Notes: generated by a model from the sequence alone, not told the origin. Shown: positions 17,682 through 27,744, numbered from the stretch's first letter. The stretch is DNA of 64,000 nucleotides from Niabella pedocola (GCF_021044425.1 NZ_JAJNEC010000007.1:806001-870000); one strand, 5' to 3'. A program made the numbers and translations.

Positions 17682-18341
17682 CTATTCCTTTCGTATTGAC
17701 GACAATATTTCTTTTGCCCTCAACTGCCATTCGCTTTTTAAAGCATCCACGCAGTTAAATGTGCCCAACAACAATTTGCCGTCAACATCGGTCAAAAACA
17801 TAAGGTTATAGATCCGGGCGTCTTTTGCTAAACTTTCAAATTCAAAAACCACATAATAGGAACTGTTGATTTCCTCAATTCGGCTTCTAAAATTGGTTGG
17901 ATTAGTTGATTGTAGCTGTAGCGCAAGCCTATCCCTTACCTGGTTTAAATCGTTCTGTTCCATTGGCATTGCAGTGTAAGTAAAAGCTATATTTACATTC
18001 CCCTTGCGGTTTGCATATGCCAGATCCGGGCGATTACCAGCATTCGGATACTTTACTGCAATCCTGTCCACAGACATCTCAGTAAATGATACGGGTACCG
18101 ACACTTTGATTTTACCTCCATAAATAGATACCGTACGATAAAAAGAAGCACTTTCGTTTATCAAAGGTAATGATGTTGGCTTACTCTCTACGTTGCCCGG
18201 CGCAACTTGCGCTGGTAATGGTGTTACATCTGCACGAAAAATACTCTTGTTCTCTACCGATGGGTTCTGTTCCGAAGCACAACTCATCAGAACTAAACCG
18301 CTATGCAACAATAGTAATATTTTCTTTATCATTCTATTCAA
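17682..18341 (-). CDS. Lipoprotein of unknown function next to the Rhs immunity gene
   Basis: About 219 residues. N-terminal signal with lipobox LVLMSC at about 16-21 predicts a lipid-anchored exported protein. The mature part has a beta-rich domain (about 70-215) with YGGKIKVSVPVSFTEM and NVNIAFTYTAM, reminiscent of small PsbP/DcrB-like folds, though I cannot assign a family. It follows the Imm11-like gene with start overlapping its last bases (an alternative ATG at 18332 avoids the overlap), so it is likely co-transcribed with toxin and immunity genes. A periplasmic immunity or delivery accessory role is possible; neither is shown. Confidence 0.65.
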   Translation of the reverse strand: MNRMIKKILLLLHSGLVLMSCASEQNPSVENKSIFRADVTPLPAQVAPGNVESKPTSLPLINESASFYRTVSIYGGKIKVSVPVSFTEMSVDRIAVKYPNAGNRPDLAYANRKGNVNIAFTYTAMPMEQNDLNQVRDRLALQLQSTNPTNFRSRIEEINSSYYVVFEFESLAKDARIYNLMFLTDVDGKLLLGTFNCVDALKSEWQLRAKEILSSIRKE

Positions 18342-19017
18342 TTACGATCTCTGGCTCTTTATCATCAAAAATATTCGCACCGGTAAATCCCAAAATTTCA
18401 ATAGCGTCCTTTAGCCCTTCCGATATATATATCTCACCAATGCGAGTTTTAAAGTAATCCAGCGAACTGTCAAAATTGGAGTTTAAAACCAATGTTTCGA
18501 TTTTAGCACTCACTATGTAATTTTCTGAATAGTCCTTTTCATCTTTATAACGAATATAATTCCTCTCCTTGGCGAATAGGCTCTTTTTTGTATAAAATAC
18601 TGATTTTGGAAAGTCAATCACCTCATATCCCAACAGGGGGCAACAAAAAAGAAAATATTTATCGGAAATAAGCCTTTCACGTTTATAAAGAGTTACAGGA
18701 TAGGTATTATATCTTTGTATTTTAAACCTTGCAAACACATCTGCCAGCCGCTTACTAATCATGAATGGACAAGTCATTAAAGCAGGACTAAAGTTCAGGA
18801 AGTCAGTTAGTTTCGCTTTGGGCAATATGGTTGCCGTACAATTGCTGACTTCAAAGTCTGGTACAGTTCGCTTTTCATTCCAATAGTCTTTAAAATAAAA
18901 GAAATCTTTTAATTTTTTCGTAACAGGATTATTTGCGTCGAGCTCAACCTGGCCCCCTCCATCAGTAACCCCTACTATTTCCGGATCTGATACGGTTCTT
19001 AATAAATAATATTTCAT
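18334..19017 (-). CDS. Imm11-like (DUF1629) immunity protein
   Basis: A 227-residue cytoplasmic protein, with MKYYLLRTVSDPEIVG at the start and a mixed alpha/beta body. The pattern fits the Imm11/DUF1629 family of polymorphic-toxin immunity proteins, often adjacent to HNH/EndoVII-type nuclease toxins. The ATG at 19017 is one base after the stop of the Rhs nuclease gene (19019-19021), the usual toxin-immunity arrangement; ten extra in-frame codons upstream lie within the toxin gene and are left out. A clear paralogue sits at 35661-36341, also next to an AHH-type toxin tail. Expected to bind and neutralise the nuclease at the end of the adjacent Rhs protein. Confidence 0.8.
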   Translation of the reverse strand: MKYYLLRTVSDPEIVGVTDGGGQVELDANNPVTKKLKDFFYFKDYWNEKRTVPDFEVSNCTATILPKAKLTDFLNFSPALMTCPFMISKRLADVFARFKIQRYNTYPVTLYKRERLISDKYFLFCCPLLGYEVIDFPKSVFYTKKSLFAKERNYIRYKDEKDYSENYIVSAKIETLVLNSNFDSSLDYFKTRIGEIYISEGLKDAIEILGFTGANIFDDKEPEIVIE

Positions 19018-19018
19018 A

Positions 19019-22000
19019 CTAATACCCCAAATTTTTATAGTAATCATTCATACGTTGATGACCTCCAGTTAGAACGTCATCTATTTCCTGCCTAAGTTCT
19101 CGTTGTAGCTCCATAAGGCTCTTCTTATTTAAATTGCCGTTTTCAATTAATTGTTCAATACTTCTTTTTACTCTCCTGCTATATGCCGGATGGTTACCAT
19201 GGAAGGGTATAGGTAATTTTTTCAAATTCCTACCGGCATCCTGGGCCCAGCCTACACCATCCAATAGCTCTTTATATTCTTTATATGTTTTATTTGGTAT
19301 TACATGATGTTTTTGAAATACGGCCTTTGCCCTTCTAAACATTTTACCCCCGGTAGACACCGTTCCTAACAATGGTATAGAGGCCGCTAAACTAAGTCCT
19401 GCATTTACATAATCGCCCCGTAAGCCATATATTCCCGCATTTACCAAATCTGCAATTTCACCAACGCCTGGCACCAACCCTGCTATATCCAATGCAGTCT
19501 GTGTAACATCCAGGACATTACTGATCGCTTTAGACCACCATGATTTGCGCTTACCTTTTACTGTTACCTCCGGAAGTTCTTTCGGCTCGTCCTGGAACGC
19601 CCTATCCTGGAACTTGGTTTCCTCTTCGTTTTCCTCATCAGATGAAGTTAACTGAAGGCTTAGCTTCAAGGATTCAAAGGCTTGTGCAAACCCCGGATCG
19701 CCACTGTTGAAGGTTACTGAATACATTCCGTCCGGATCGATAAACCGGATTGGATTGTCAAAAGCATAGTTATAGGGAGTGAACCGCCGCATTTGCTCGG
19801 TCAGCGGATCCATTACATGCCACCTTCCTATCTGTGCGTCATAGTACCTTGCGCCGTAATCATATTGATCCAACCCCAGGTCTTGCTGCAATTCCTTGCC
19901 ATTATAGAGGTTTTTGTTTTGCAAGGAAGCGGTAGCTTGTTGAGTGGATATGCTCCTTATGGTTAACCCAAATGCATAATAGTGGGTTTCCTCCAACGGA
20001 GTACCATTCTCCTGCAGCGTCATACGGGTACTACCTAAATGATCTCTCAAAAAATAATCATGTATAACGCCACCACTTCCGTTAGGGCGCATACGTCCCT
20101 CTTCTGTAGTTATATGCTGCAGCACATCATTTTCAAAGATCATACCACCCAGGTAGGTAGTGGTCTTTTGCGGCTGGCCGGTTTCATTTACGGTTTTGCT
20201 GAGCTTGTTACCTTCCGCATCATACTGGTAGCTGATCGTGCCCTTACCGGCTACCGTTATCTCCCTGGGTAAATTTAAGATATTATAGGTAATATTTTGG
20301 ATGTTCTTGTTTTTGTCCTGCGTCAGGTTGCCGTTTGCATCATAACTGTAATCATCGTCCACGTTTGTTCCGTCATTAAAATCACCCAGGGCATGTGAAC
20401 GCATGTCACCGGCATTATCCGTTACCCGGGCCAGCTTATTGCTGCCCGGCTGGTAAGTATAGGCCAGCTGATCGATCAATACCGTGCTGCCGCCGGCCAG
20501 GCCCCACTGACTCATCGCTTTGATATTGCCATTTAGATCATAGGCGCCGTTATTGGGATTTAGCGGATTCCCATCTCCCATCTGGCTGGTAAAGTCGGTT
20601 GCCGTTTTGACAAAGGCCGTCCCGCTCGCCTCCTTAAAGTCGGCCTTCATCAGCCGGTTGGCGGCATCATAGCTAAACTCATAGCGACGGATGGGCGCTC
20701 CGCCCTGCTGGCCCCGCCAGGTCATGCCCGCAACATTGCCGTTAAAATAACGGGCACCGGTGGTGCCTCCCAGCCCCGGATATTGATCATAATTGAGCTC
20801 AAACCCGAAATGGCCGCCGCTGCTGCCCTGTGCATAAGCCCGGTTCATGCCCAGCATCCAGCCCCGGATATTGTACTCATAACTCTGCTGCTCCAATCCC
20901 GCCGTGCCATTGGCATCCGTAGGCTGGAGGCTCTTGGTGGTTAATTGCCCCAGGGCATCGTATTTATTGATGGCAATCACCTTCTCGGTACCGTTTACTC
21001 CTGCGCCATTAGCGGTACCGTTTATTTCCTTTGTGGTTTTTACCAGCCGGCCCAGGGCATCATAGGTATTACGGGTAATGGTGGTTACACTGGCTGCTGC
21101 CGCCCCCGGGCTTTGCTGCCGGTTCACCATTACCAATGGCTGCCCGCCCCAGCTGTACAACGTAGTTTCAATATCCAACCCGCTTTTATGGTTGGTGCTC
21201 TTTACCTGCATGGGCCGGGCCTTATTGTCATAAACCGTCAGGGTATATAAATACTCGCTGGTTTCGAGCTTATTTACCTTTGTACCGGTAACCATTCCCT
21301 TGGTTTGGGTTTCTTTTACGTTTGCCTGTGCAAAAGGAAAACTGCCGGTGGGTACAGCTGCAAAATAAGCAGCATCCCAGCTGTTGTTATAATTCGCATC
21401 AAAACCCGTTACACCGGGGTTCTTGGCCGGATCGGCCAGCCAATCATAATTATCATAAAAGGTTTCTGTTAAAATGCTAGTTACGGCCGGGTTATCCAAC
21501 GTGGTTTGTGCCGGATACTGCCCGTCATAGTTGGTCGTTCCGCTCAGGGCCATGGCCGCGTTCCAATGCGTTTGCGGATCATTGGCTGAAGGCCCCACAT
21601 TCCACAGTCCTGTTTTTACCGGGCGGTTCTGGTGGTCATATTGGGTATAGTTCCATAAATACTGGCTGCGCAGGTTGCCATCCTGCGTCATTACCAGCCG
21701 GTCCCAGATATCATATATCATAAATACATCGGCTGCACCCGGTACCTGTTTAATGATCATCCGGTTGCGCGCATCGTATTCATACCGGAAACACTGTTCT
21801 TTTAACAATGAGGGAGTAAGCACCCAGCTGAAGCTGCTTGCCATCGCATTAACCCCCTCCGGCTGGATCACACAGCGCAAATTGCCCGGGGCATCGTAGA
21901 TATAATAGGTGCACATCCATCCATCGTGGCCGCTGCCCGAACCATTATCAGCAGCTGCGGTCAGCTGTACTTTCTTTAAAACAAGGCGGCCATTTTTGTC

Positions 22001-22780
22001 CTTATACTCAATAATCTGTTTGCCCTGTTCATCTTCGGTTATGGTTTTGAATAACGATCCGGTTGAATAAGGACCATTAGCGATATAACTGCTATTTATG
22101 GCGTTGCCACCAGCACCGTTGCCCGGGTTTGCATTTACAACGTCCCAAATCATCACTCCTTCCGTAATCAAATTAACCCCGAAGTGGCTTTTACTACTCC
22201 GATGCGGAGCCGCATTAACAGGATCTGCACTTCCTGCCCAGCTTTTTCCAGGTGCAAACTGCTCCTGCACCCGGTTAAGTGGCGAAGCCTCAAAGTTTGT
22301 CTGGCTATAAAAATAATCCTCCCCCTGGGCACTGTATGTACCGCTCAGCGCCGACTGCTGCTCGGCAAAAGGGCTGATTTTAAAGGAGCCATTAGATGTG
22401 GGCGAGGCATAGGGCAGAAATTTGTAGGCTTCACGACCAAAGCCATCGAATAATACCGGCGCTACCAGGTCCTTGGCATTGGCTGCATCCGTGGCCGCAT
22501 TATTAATATCTGTTGTAATCAGGGATCCTTGTTTCTGCACCGTTTGCAAGGGCCGGCCCAGCCCGTCTACATACTGTGTAGCCTCTTTTACTTCTGTCAG
22601 TGGTTTTGCCGGCAAGGCATTCTCATCCGCTGTGGGAGCTGTGGTGGTCCAGCTCCTGATATAATTCAGCGGAGCACCGGCATCGTAGGTTGGAAGATTT
22701 ACAGGACGCTGAGCAAACAGGTTTAAACTATACAGAATACCCAGGATCAACAATACTGATAATTGGCAGAACTGGCGCAT
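19019..22780 (-). CDS. Rhs-repeat protein with C-terminal AHH-type nuclease toxin
   Basis: A 1253-residue polymorphic toxin. Signal peptide (LSVLLILGILYSLNLFAQ), a DUF6443-like N-terminal domain at about 25-110 (ATQYVDGLGRPLQTV), multiple YD/Rhs repeats (for example YDANGNLTQD), and the Rhs core near 900-1020 with YDYGARYYDAQIGRW, MDPL and YAFDNPIRFIDPDGM. After a variable linker the last about 100 residues form an HNH/EndoVII-superfamily AHH-like nuclease: KHH at about 1157-1159, a NLKKLP stretch, and HGNHPAYSRRV near 1195-1205. The first motif residue is Lys, not Ala. The Rhs shell is expected to encapsulate the toxin for delivery to neighbouring cells; the export route is not visible. The Imm11-like gene follows immediately. 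Confidence 0.92.
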   Translation of the reverse strand: MRQFCQLSVLLILGILYSLNLFAQRPVNLPTYDAGAPLNYIRSWTTTAPTADENALPAKPLTEVKEATQYVDGLGRPLQTVQKQGSLITTDINNAATDAANAKDLVAPVLFDGFGREAYKFLPYASPTSNGSFKISPFAEQQSALSGTYSAQGEDYFYSQTNFEASPLNRVQEQFAPGKSWAGSADPVNAAPHRSSKSHFGVNLITEGVMIWDVVNANPGNGAGGNAINSSYIANGPYSTGSLFKTITEDEQGKQIIEYKDKNGRLVLKKVQLTAAADNGSGSGHDGWMCTYYIYDAPGNLRCVIQPEGVNAMASSFSWVLTPSLLKEQCFRYEYDARNRMIIKQVPGAADVFMIYDIWDRLVMTQDGNLRSQYLWNYTQYDHQNRPVKTGLWNVGPSANDPQTHWNAAMALSGTTNYDGQYPAQTTLDNPAVTSILTETFYDNYDWLADPAKNPGVTGFDANYNNSWDAAYFAAVPTGSFPFAQANVKETQTKGMVTGTKVNKLETSEYLYTLTVYDNKARPMQVKSTNHKSGLDIETTLYSWGGQPLVMVNRQQSPGAAAASVTTITRNTYDALGRLVKTTKEINGTANGAGVNGTEKVIAINKYDALGQLTTKSLQPTDANGTAGLEQQSYEYNIRGWMLGMNRAYAQGSSGGHFGFELNYDQYPGLGGTTGARYFNGNVAGMTWRGQQGGAPIRRYEFSYDAANRLMKADFKEASGTAFVKTATDFTSQMGDGNPLNPNNGAYDLNGNIKAMSQWGLAGGSTVLIDQLAYTYQPGSNKLARVTDNAGDMRSHALGDFNDGTNVDDDYSYDANGNLTQDKNKNIQNITYNILNLPREITVAGKGTISYQYDAEGNKLSKTVNETGQPQKTTTYLGGMIFENDVLQHITTEEGRMRPNGSGGVIHDYFLRDHLGSTRMTLQENGTPLEETHYYAFGLTIRSISTQQATASLQNKNLYNGKELQQDLGLDQYDYGARYYDAQIGRWHVMDPLTEQMRRFTPYNYAFDNPIRFIDPDGMYSVTFNSGDPGFAQAFESLKLSLQLTSSDEENEEETKFQDRAFQDEPKELPEVTVKGKRKSWWSKAISNVLDVTQTALDIAGLVPGVGEIADLVNAGIYGLRGDYVNAGLSLAASIPLLGTVSTGGKMFRRAKAVFQKHHVIPNKTYKEYKELLDGVGWAQDAGRNLKKLPIPFHGNHPAYSRRVKRSIEQLIENGNLNKKSLMELQRELRQEIDDVLTGGHQRMNDYYKNLGY

Positions 22781-22840
22781 GATGATTTATTTTAAAATTG
22801 TATCTTAAAACAGTTTGTAGAATCTTTACCCCTGCTCCCG

Positions 22841-25800
22841 TTAGTATGTAGGAAAAGACCCTGCCATTACCTCGTAATGTTGCCCTGCTACCAAATTAAT
22901 TTCATCCCCGTTTTGGAAATTTTGATAGACCGTACTGGGAGTCGAAACAACGAAATCCAATCCACCGCTGTCGTACCGCTGATATGCACCAACGCGGATA
23001 CTGATCTTGTAGGTGCCTGCCGGGATGTGGGCGGTATATGCCGAAGGAGGATCCCAGATCTGGGATTTGCACTTGACTGTGGCCACCACCGCATCATTCT
23101 GAATAAAGTCCACATAATACGACGGGTCAATACCGTCGTTATCGTCATCTAAATAAACAACCGCTACATCTGCAGTGTTATTGGAAGGGGGTGCGTCGGG
23201 AACTATAGTGTTTGATGGGGTTTCGGCGTCCTGCTGGGCAAAAATATCCGCGGTTGACTGATCCTGTACGTACTTACCCCCCTCCACCGTTTTAGTATAA
23301 AAGTACCAGAATCCAGAACCCGCCACGTTGTGTGAATACATTACCGGAACATTCACAGAAAAGTTCCAGGTCGCCTGCATGGAGCTCCGGTTTAATACAT
23401 TATACTTATACTGGTTTAATATATTACCATCATGATCTTTTTTACGCACCAACCGCCCGATCGGATCATATTCAAAATAGGTAATCTTTGCGTCAGGAGC
23501 CGTATGGCTGGTTACACCAACCATAGGTCTATAGGTATAGAGATCCGCCATTATGCCGGGCTGATTCAGCCCGGATAACAGCGCTCTTAAACTGGCATCA
23601 CTTGAAGGGTCAATGATCTGCACATTCGATTTATATGAGGAGGGGATAAATGCATAACGTTGGCCTTTTAATACCGCCACCGGGTACAAGTGCTGGTATC
23701 CCCAGAGGTAAGAAACCGGCAGTCCGTCTTTGCCAATAAGCTCCAGCGCATTTCCGTACTGATCATATTCCTGAAAACGGGTAACCGCCTGTAATGGCTG
23801 CCCGTTTACAGAACTGCTGATACTTGCCGGGGCAATTACCCCCAGGCCAACGGGAAAATTATTATACTCTGTCTTACGTCGGCCGGTTTCCAATCCTCCT
23901 GCAGAAATATCCACCTCTATTTCCTCAACCGGCATAGTCACCATATTGCGCCCTATCATTGCATTATACACCGGTGTACCACTAAAGTTATATGCATATT
24001 TTATCTGCTTCTCAATGGTATGCATTTTACTGTCGGTGGTCTGTATTTTTGACGGGTTCAAAAATGGGAGATGGTCGTATATAAATGTGGTTACCGCCTT
24101 TGAGCTGTCCGTATCCGTGTAGGAAAGTTCTGAAACCTGGCTGGGCAATAGCCGGCCCACCGGTATACCATATTCCCCAAATATGAAATCAGTCAGGTTA
24201 AACGCCCAGCCGTTACCAAAAGACTCGGATGTGCTATATAATGCAAATGGATTCCCTGTATATTCCCCGGGACTAACAGAATACAATGTATGCAAAAAAG
24301 AATAATTTACCCGAACCTGTTGTGGCAATGTATACCGGGTATAGCTGAATTCTTTCTTATGAACGAGCTTATACTGCTCACCCAATTCATACGATTTTGC
24401 CGCTGGATTAAATTTATACTGTTTTATCGATTTTTGTGCCCCAATCATCCAATCCGCCCTTAACCGATTGAAATTTGTACCAGGTATGCGGCTCTCTGCG
24501 CCTTCCAAATATTCTCGCACTTCAACACCATCATAAAACTCACGGGGTGGATAATACTCATACACCGTTTTACCGGTCTTTTTACCCAGGTCCTGCTTAT
24601 ATTCCGTTACCTTTTCATAATAAACTGGCCTGCCTCTACCATATGTATAATCCAGAACTGAAGCGGGCTGATAGGTGGTTTTCTGTTCAACATGTTGAAT
24701 ATCTAAACCGGTTTTGCTGCTTTGTGGAGTTCCATTACTTTGTAAATAAGCAACATCCTGTACAAAGCCGGCAGCCTCATAGCGAAAAGCCCCGTTCACA
24801 TTAGCGAGTGAAGGTTTGTTAATTGCTACACCCACGCCTTCTTCAAACCTTCCATAACGGTAGTATTTTTGCTCCAGATGCTTTCCGTTTTCATCATAGG
24901 CATTGATACTCCGGATACGCAGGCCACCTGCAAACTGGGGTAAGGTTTCAGTTACAGTGCTACCTGCATTCCAGCTAAATACCTCATTATACTGATTGGG
25001 CTCAAAGCCAAAATCTGTAAACCCGCCGGTGGGATAAACGATACGCCTCAACACCCCGGTTTTCATCATAGCCTCGCTAGGAAGTTCGGCCCCATTATTT
25101 CCCGAAACTGTTACCGGAATATTGGTCGCAAAATTTGTACAAGAAGCGTTACCATCCCGAAAGAACTTTTCTTCGTTCACCTTAATAGTTGGGAGCGTCC
25201 AAATATTGCCTCCTGTATTATTGGCATATGCAATTTCCACCGTTGAGCCATTACGATACCCCCAGGCATCCTGTCCTTTTAAATGATTGCCAAAGCAGAA
25301 CTTCGACTCATAATCAAAAGCGTAGCGTTCATATGTATTTACTGTATTTTTGATATGCAAAGAATCCAGGTATGCAGTACCCTGAAAATTTAAACCATTA
25401 TATAACTTTGATTCTGTAACATATACCGGGGCCGTATAGGACTGATACAGCTGTATCGTTTTAATCTCCTCATTGGAGGGGCCCAACACCTGGATGCTGG
25501 TTAACCGGTCTGCACCATTAAATTTGATCTTCCCTCCCCTGAAATTAATTTCATCAACAGAAATTCCATATACATATTGCCAACCACGATTGGCCGTCTC
25601 CGTTTTTTCATATACTGCATCCACTACGTTATCGCTGGCATCCAGGTAAAGGGCATGAAAATAGGACTTAGGTCCGTTACCAAAAACAGCCATGTACTTA
25701 GGTGTAGCTACATCTCCAAGTCCTACCTGTATAGCATCAAAGTTTGTTGTCTGATCCATAGGATATTCATTCGCTTTTGCAAAAGGTGCCGGGCAGGGTT

Positions 25801-26644
25801 TTTGGCTATCGTAGTACTCCACATAATCAATATAGTTCCTATATATCGCCATCACCTTGGCGGTATAAGTGAATGTAAACTCTGTAACGCCTTGCGCACT
25901 CTCTATTTTTTTGCACTTCCAGGAGGAGCGCTCACTACCACTTTCATTCTCCGTAAATTCAAGGCCCATAGATGCAAACTGACTCACATCCGGGCTCGCG
26001 CCAGGCTCTCCAAAGTAATACTTTGTACCGTCTGAATCTGTGATAATAAATTGCCCGTTATTAAATTGGATCCATATATTATCATAGGGAACCGGCACAA
26101 TGCTATACCCCGTACCAGCGTCATTCTTTTGAAAATAAAACGACCCGGATTTATTCAATAATTTATAGTTAAACTTATCCGGCATTGCATCCCTCTCTCC
26201 CGTAGCCAGAAAATAATTCTCCAAATAGCTATCGGGATAAGCACAACCTGGACAAGTAAAAGGATTGGCATAATATGTTTTCACAAGCGAATTATTCATG
26301 TAGCCTCCGGGCGCAAAATCGCTTTTCCCGTTTACCGTGCGTGTTATTTGTAAATCGCTGCTTAACGACCAACCCAGGCCGGCCCGGGTTGCCTGTTCGT
26401 TAATCCGAAAACCGCCGGCATGGTATACCAAATCTACCGGCAGTTTTAGGTCTCCTACATTTATATCATAAACCGGAATACGGATATCCGGCAAGCCGCT
26501 ATTATAATTTACAGGGTAATTCACATCCTTTGCCAGTGCTGCAGCTTCCGGCGTAACCGCTGTAAAATTATTTTGCTGCCCCCCTGCAATAAAATAGTTA
26601 ACAATCAAAAAAATCTGTAGGAACAATACAATTTTGGCTCTCAT
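22841..26644 (-). CDS. Large exported Rhs/YD-repeat-like partner protein
   Basis: About 1267 residues, exported. The ATG at 26644 starts a clear signal peptide (KIVLFLQIFLIVNYFIAGG); an earlier in-frame ATG at 26713 would put 23 polar residues before it. Early motifs such as PVNYNSGLPDIRIPVYDI and RAGLGWSLSS are typical of Bacteroidota proteins encoded just before Rhs genes and resemble the front of SpvB/Rhs shells. Near 1090-1110 it has YFEYDPIGRLVRKKDHDGN, a genuine YD-like repeat. The C-terminal about 120 residues are a beta-rich, Asp-rich domain with no toxin motif. It lies 60 bases upstream of the Rhs nuclease gene; a structural or delivery partner is the best guess. Confidence 0.8.
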   Translation of the reverse strand: MRAKIVLFLQIFLIVNYFIAGGQQNNFTAVTPEAAALAKDVNYPVNYNSGLPDIRIPVYDINVGDLKLPVDLVYHAGGFRINEQATRAGLGWSLSSDLQITRTVNGKSDFAPGGYMNNSLVKTYYANPFTCPGCAYPDSYLENYFLATGERDAMPDKFNYKLLNKSGSFYFQKNDAGTGYSIVPVPYDNIWIQFNNGQFIITDSDGTKYYFGEPGASPDVSQFASMGLEFTENESGSERSSWKCKKIESAQGVTEFTFTYTAKVMAIYRNYIDYVEYYDSQKPCPAPFAKANEYPMDQTTNFDAIQVGLGDVATPKYMAVFGNGPKSYFHALYLDASDNVVDAVYEKTETANRGWQYVYGISVDEINFRGGKIKFNGADRLTSIQVLGPSNEEIKTIQLYQSYTAPVYVTESKLYNGLNFQGTAYLDSLHIKNTVNTYERYAFDYESKFCFGNHLKGQDAWGYRNGSTVEIAYANNTGGNIWTLPTIKVNEEKFFRDGNASCTNFATNIPVTVSGNNGAELPSEAMMKTGVLRRIVYPTGGFTDFGFEPNQYNEVFSWNAGSTVTETLPQFAGGLRIRSINAYDENGKHLEQKYYRYGRFEEGVGVAINKPSLANVNGAFRYEAAGFVQDVAYLQSNGTPQSSKTGLDIQHVEQKTTYQPASVLDYTYGRGRPVYYEKVTEYKQDLGKKTGKTVYEYYPPREFYDGVEVREYLEGAESRIPGTNFNRLRADWMIGAQKSIKQYKFNPAAKSYELGEQYKLVHKKEFSYTRYTLPQQVRVNYSFLHTLYSVSPGEYTGNPFALYSTSESFGNGWAFNLTDFIFGEYGIPVGRLLPSQVSELSYTDTDSSKAVTTFIYDHLPFLNPSKIQTTDSKMHTIEKQIKYAYNFSGTPVYNAMIGRNMVTMPVEEIEVDISAGGLETGRRKTEYNNFPVGLGVIAPASISSSVNGQPLQAVTRFQEYDQYGNALELIGKDGLPVSYLWGYQHLYPVAVLKGQRYAFIPSSYKSNVQIIDPSSDASLRALLSGLNQPGIMADLYTYRPMVGVTSHTAPDAKITYFEYDPIGRLVRKKDHDGNILNQYKYNVLNRSSMQATWNFSVNVPVMYSHNVAGSGFWYFYTKTVEGGKYVQDQSTADIFAQQDAETPSNTIVPDAPPSNNTADVAVVYLDDDNDGIDPSYYVDFIQNDAVVATVKCKSQIWDPPSAYTAHIPAGTYKISIRVGAYQRYDSGGLDFVVSTPSTVYQNFQNGDEINLVAGQHYEVMAGSFPTY

Positions 26645-27070
26645 GGCTTTTTTTTTGTGGTTGTTATTTCCAATAAACAGTAACTCTTTTTTACTCCCCA
26701 TTTGCAAATCCAATATTCGTCAATCGAAATTGCCGCGCCGGCATGTACCAGCCCAGGCAACTGAAGCGTTGGCAGCACTCTGTTAACAATAGTCCTATTT
26801 TCTGTAAATACTTCTTTGAAACAATTGGGCCTTCAAAAGATTGTTTGGTCAGGGCCATCTATCTATTGTGATGTTAAAATTAAAAACAAGCAACAAACCA
26901 AACAATCCGTATTAATGCGTAATTTTCAGCCTGTCTTCTTCCTGGCTATAAAAGAACCGCATGAACACAGATGCCAGAAGCATAGTCTTTTTTAAAACAA
27001 TATCCCATTAGCAATGGCGCCTGCTGTTAAAGCATCCTGTGCGCAGAAGAGGCGTTTATAACCATAAAAG
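26645..27070. promoter_or_regulatory. Upstream region of the Rhs-like operon
   Basis: No gene is visible. The region must carry the promoter for the minus-strand Rhs-like genes. It contains GTATTAATGCGTAATTTTCA (26909-26928), nearly the same as a motif 165-185 bases upstream of the LuxR gene, on the same DNA strand. That makes it a candidate shared binding site; unproven. Confidence 0.35.
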
Positions 27071-27341
27071 AGGGATGGATATCAGGCAAGTGCAGATACA
27101 CCGTCATGCTGCAAAAACTTATTCAGGCGAATAAGAAAATAAACCGTGCGTCCGGCAATACGCCGCCCCCCGGGGGCAGACGACAGCTATGGTAAGCTAT
27201 CAAGCGGTACCGGCATCCGTAAAGGCACTATTTCTGACACCATTACTGCTAAACAGATATCAAGGGCTTTACCCTACACCGCCTGCTGGGTGCATCGGGC
27301 TACAGGCTGGCTCAATTCGGCTCTGTATTTGATGCCGTAAC
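27071..27341 (+). pseudogene. Frameshifted copy of the XRE-like gene at 15769
   Basis: About 270 bases align to the XRE-like gene at 15769-16098, for example an identical CTGCAAAAACTTATTCAGGC and a shared ATCCGTAAAGG. The reading frame is broken twice: an extra base in a C/G run near 27168-27178 and a lost A near 27251. Homology ends abruptly after GATGCCGTAAC at 27341. A 60-codon open fragment (27342-27524, containing NVTISIFSNKEDAEDAIDLI) is joined directly to the break and looks like the tail of another lost gene. Confidence 0.85.
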
Positions 27342-27495
27342 TGCTATCTTGGCTTTTTACTGTATAAGGTTGACTCCGGAAATGTGACCATAAGTATATT
27401 TAGTAACAAGGAAGATGCGGAAGATGCTATTGACTTAATCCGGTATGCGATCCGGGGAGAGAATGGCAATGGCATTTTTACGCCCCAGTTATTTA

Positions 27496-27744
27496 TTATT
27501 TTATCGCCACGCCATAAACAATAATCATTATGAGTATGGCCAGTAAATTAAACAGATGAATCAAATTACATAGTAGTTTCATTCGCTTATATTCTTTTAA
27601 AACTGGTTTAGTATAAAACCAGAAAAGCTGCGGAGATGAAGCTATGCCGGCATTTACAATTGCGTTATTATTTCTATTTCCAATATAAGTATGAAGAAGA
27701 ATCTTGATAACAAACCCAAAAACAAAAAGTATCTGAATAATCAT
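27496..27744 (-). CDS. Small two-helix membrane protein (paralogue of 35066-35332)
   Basis: An 82-residue protein with two strongly hydrophobic segments (about 2-18 and 60-80) around a conserved middle LHTYIGNRNNN...LFWFYTKPV. The same LH-x-YIGNRNNN...FWFY-x-KPV pattern occurs in the 88-residue protein at 35066-35332, so they form a small paralogous family kept twice in the island. No known family recognised. Given the setting, an inner-membrane immunity protein against a pore-forming or membrane-acting toxin is plausible but unproven. It lies downstream of a decayed immunity-like gene on the same strand. Confidence 0.6.
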   Translation of the reverse strand: MIIQILFVFGFVIKILLHTYIGNRNNNAIVNAGIASSPQLFWFYTKPVLKEYKRMKLLCNLIHLFNLLAILIMIIVYGVAIK

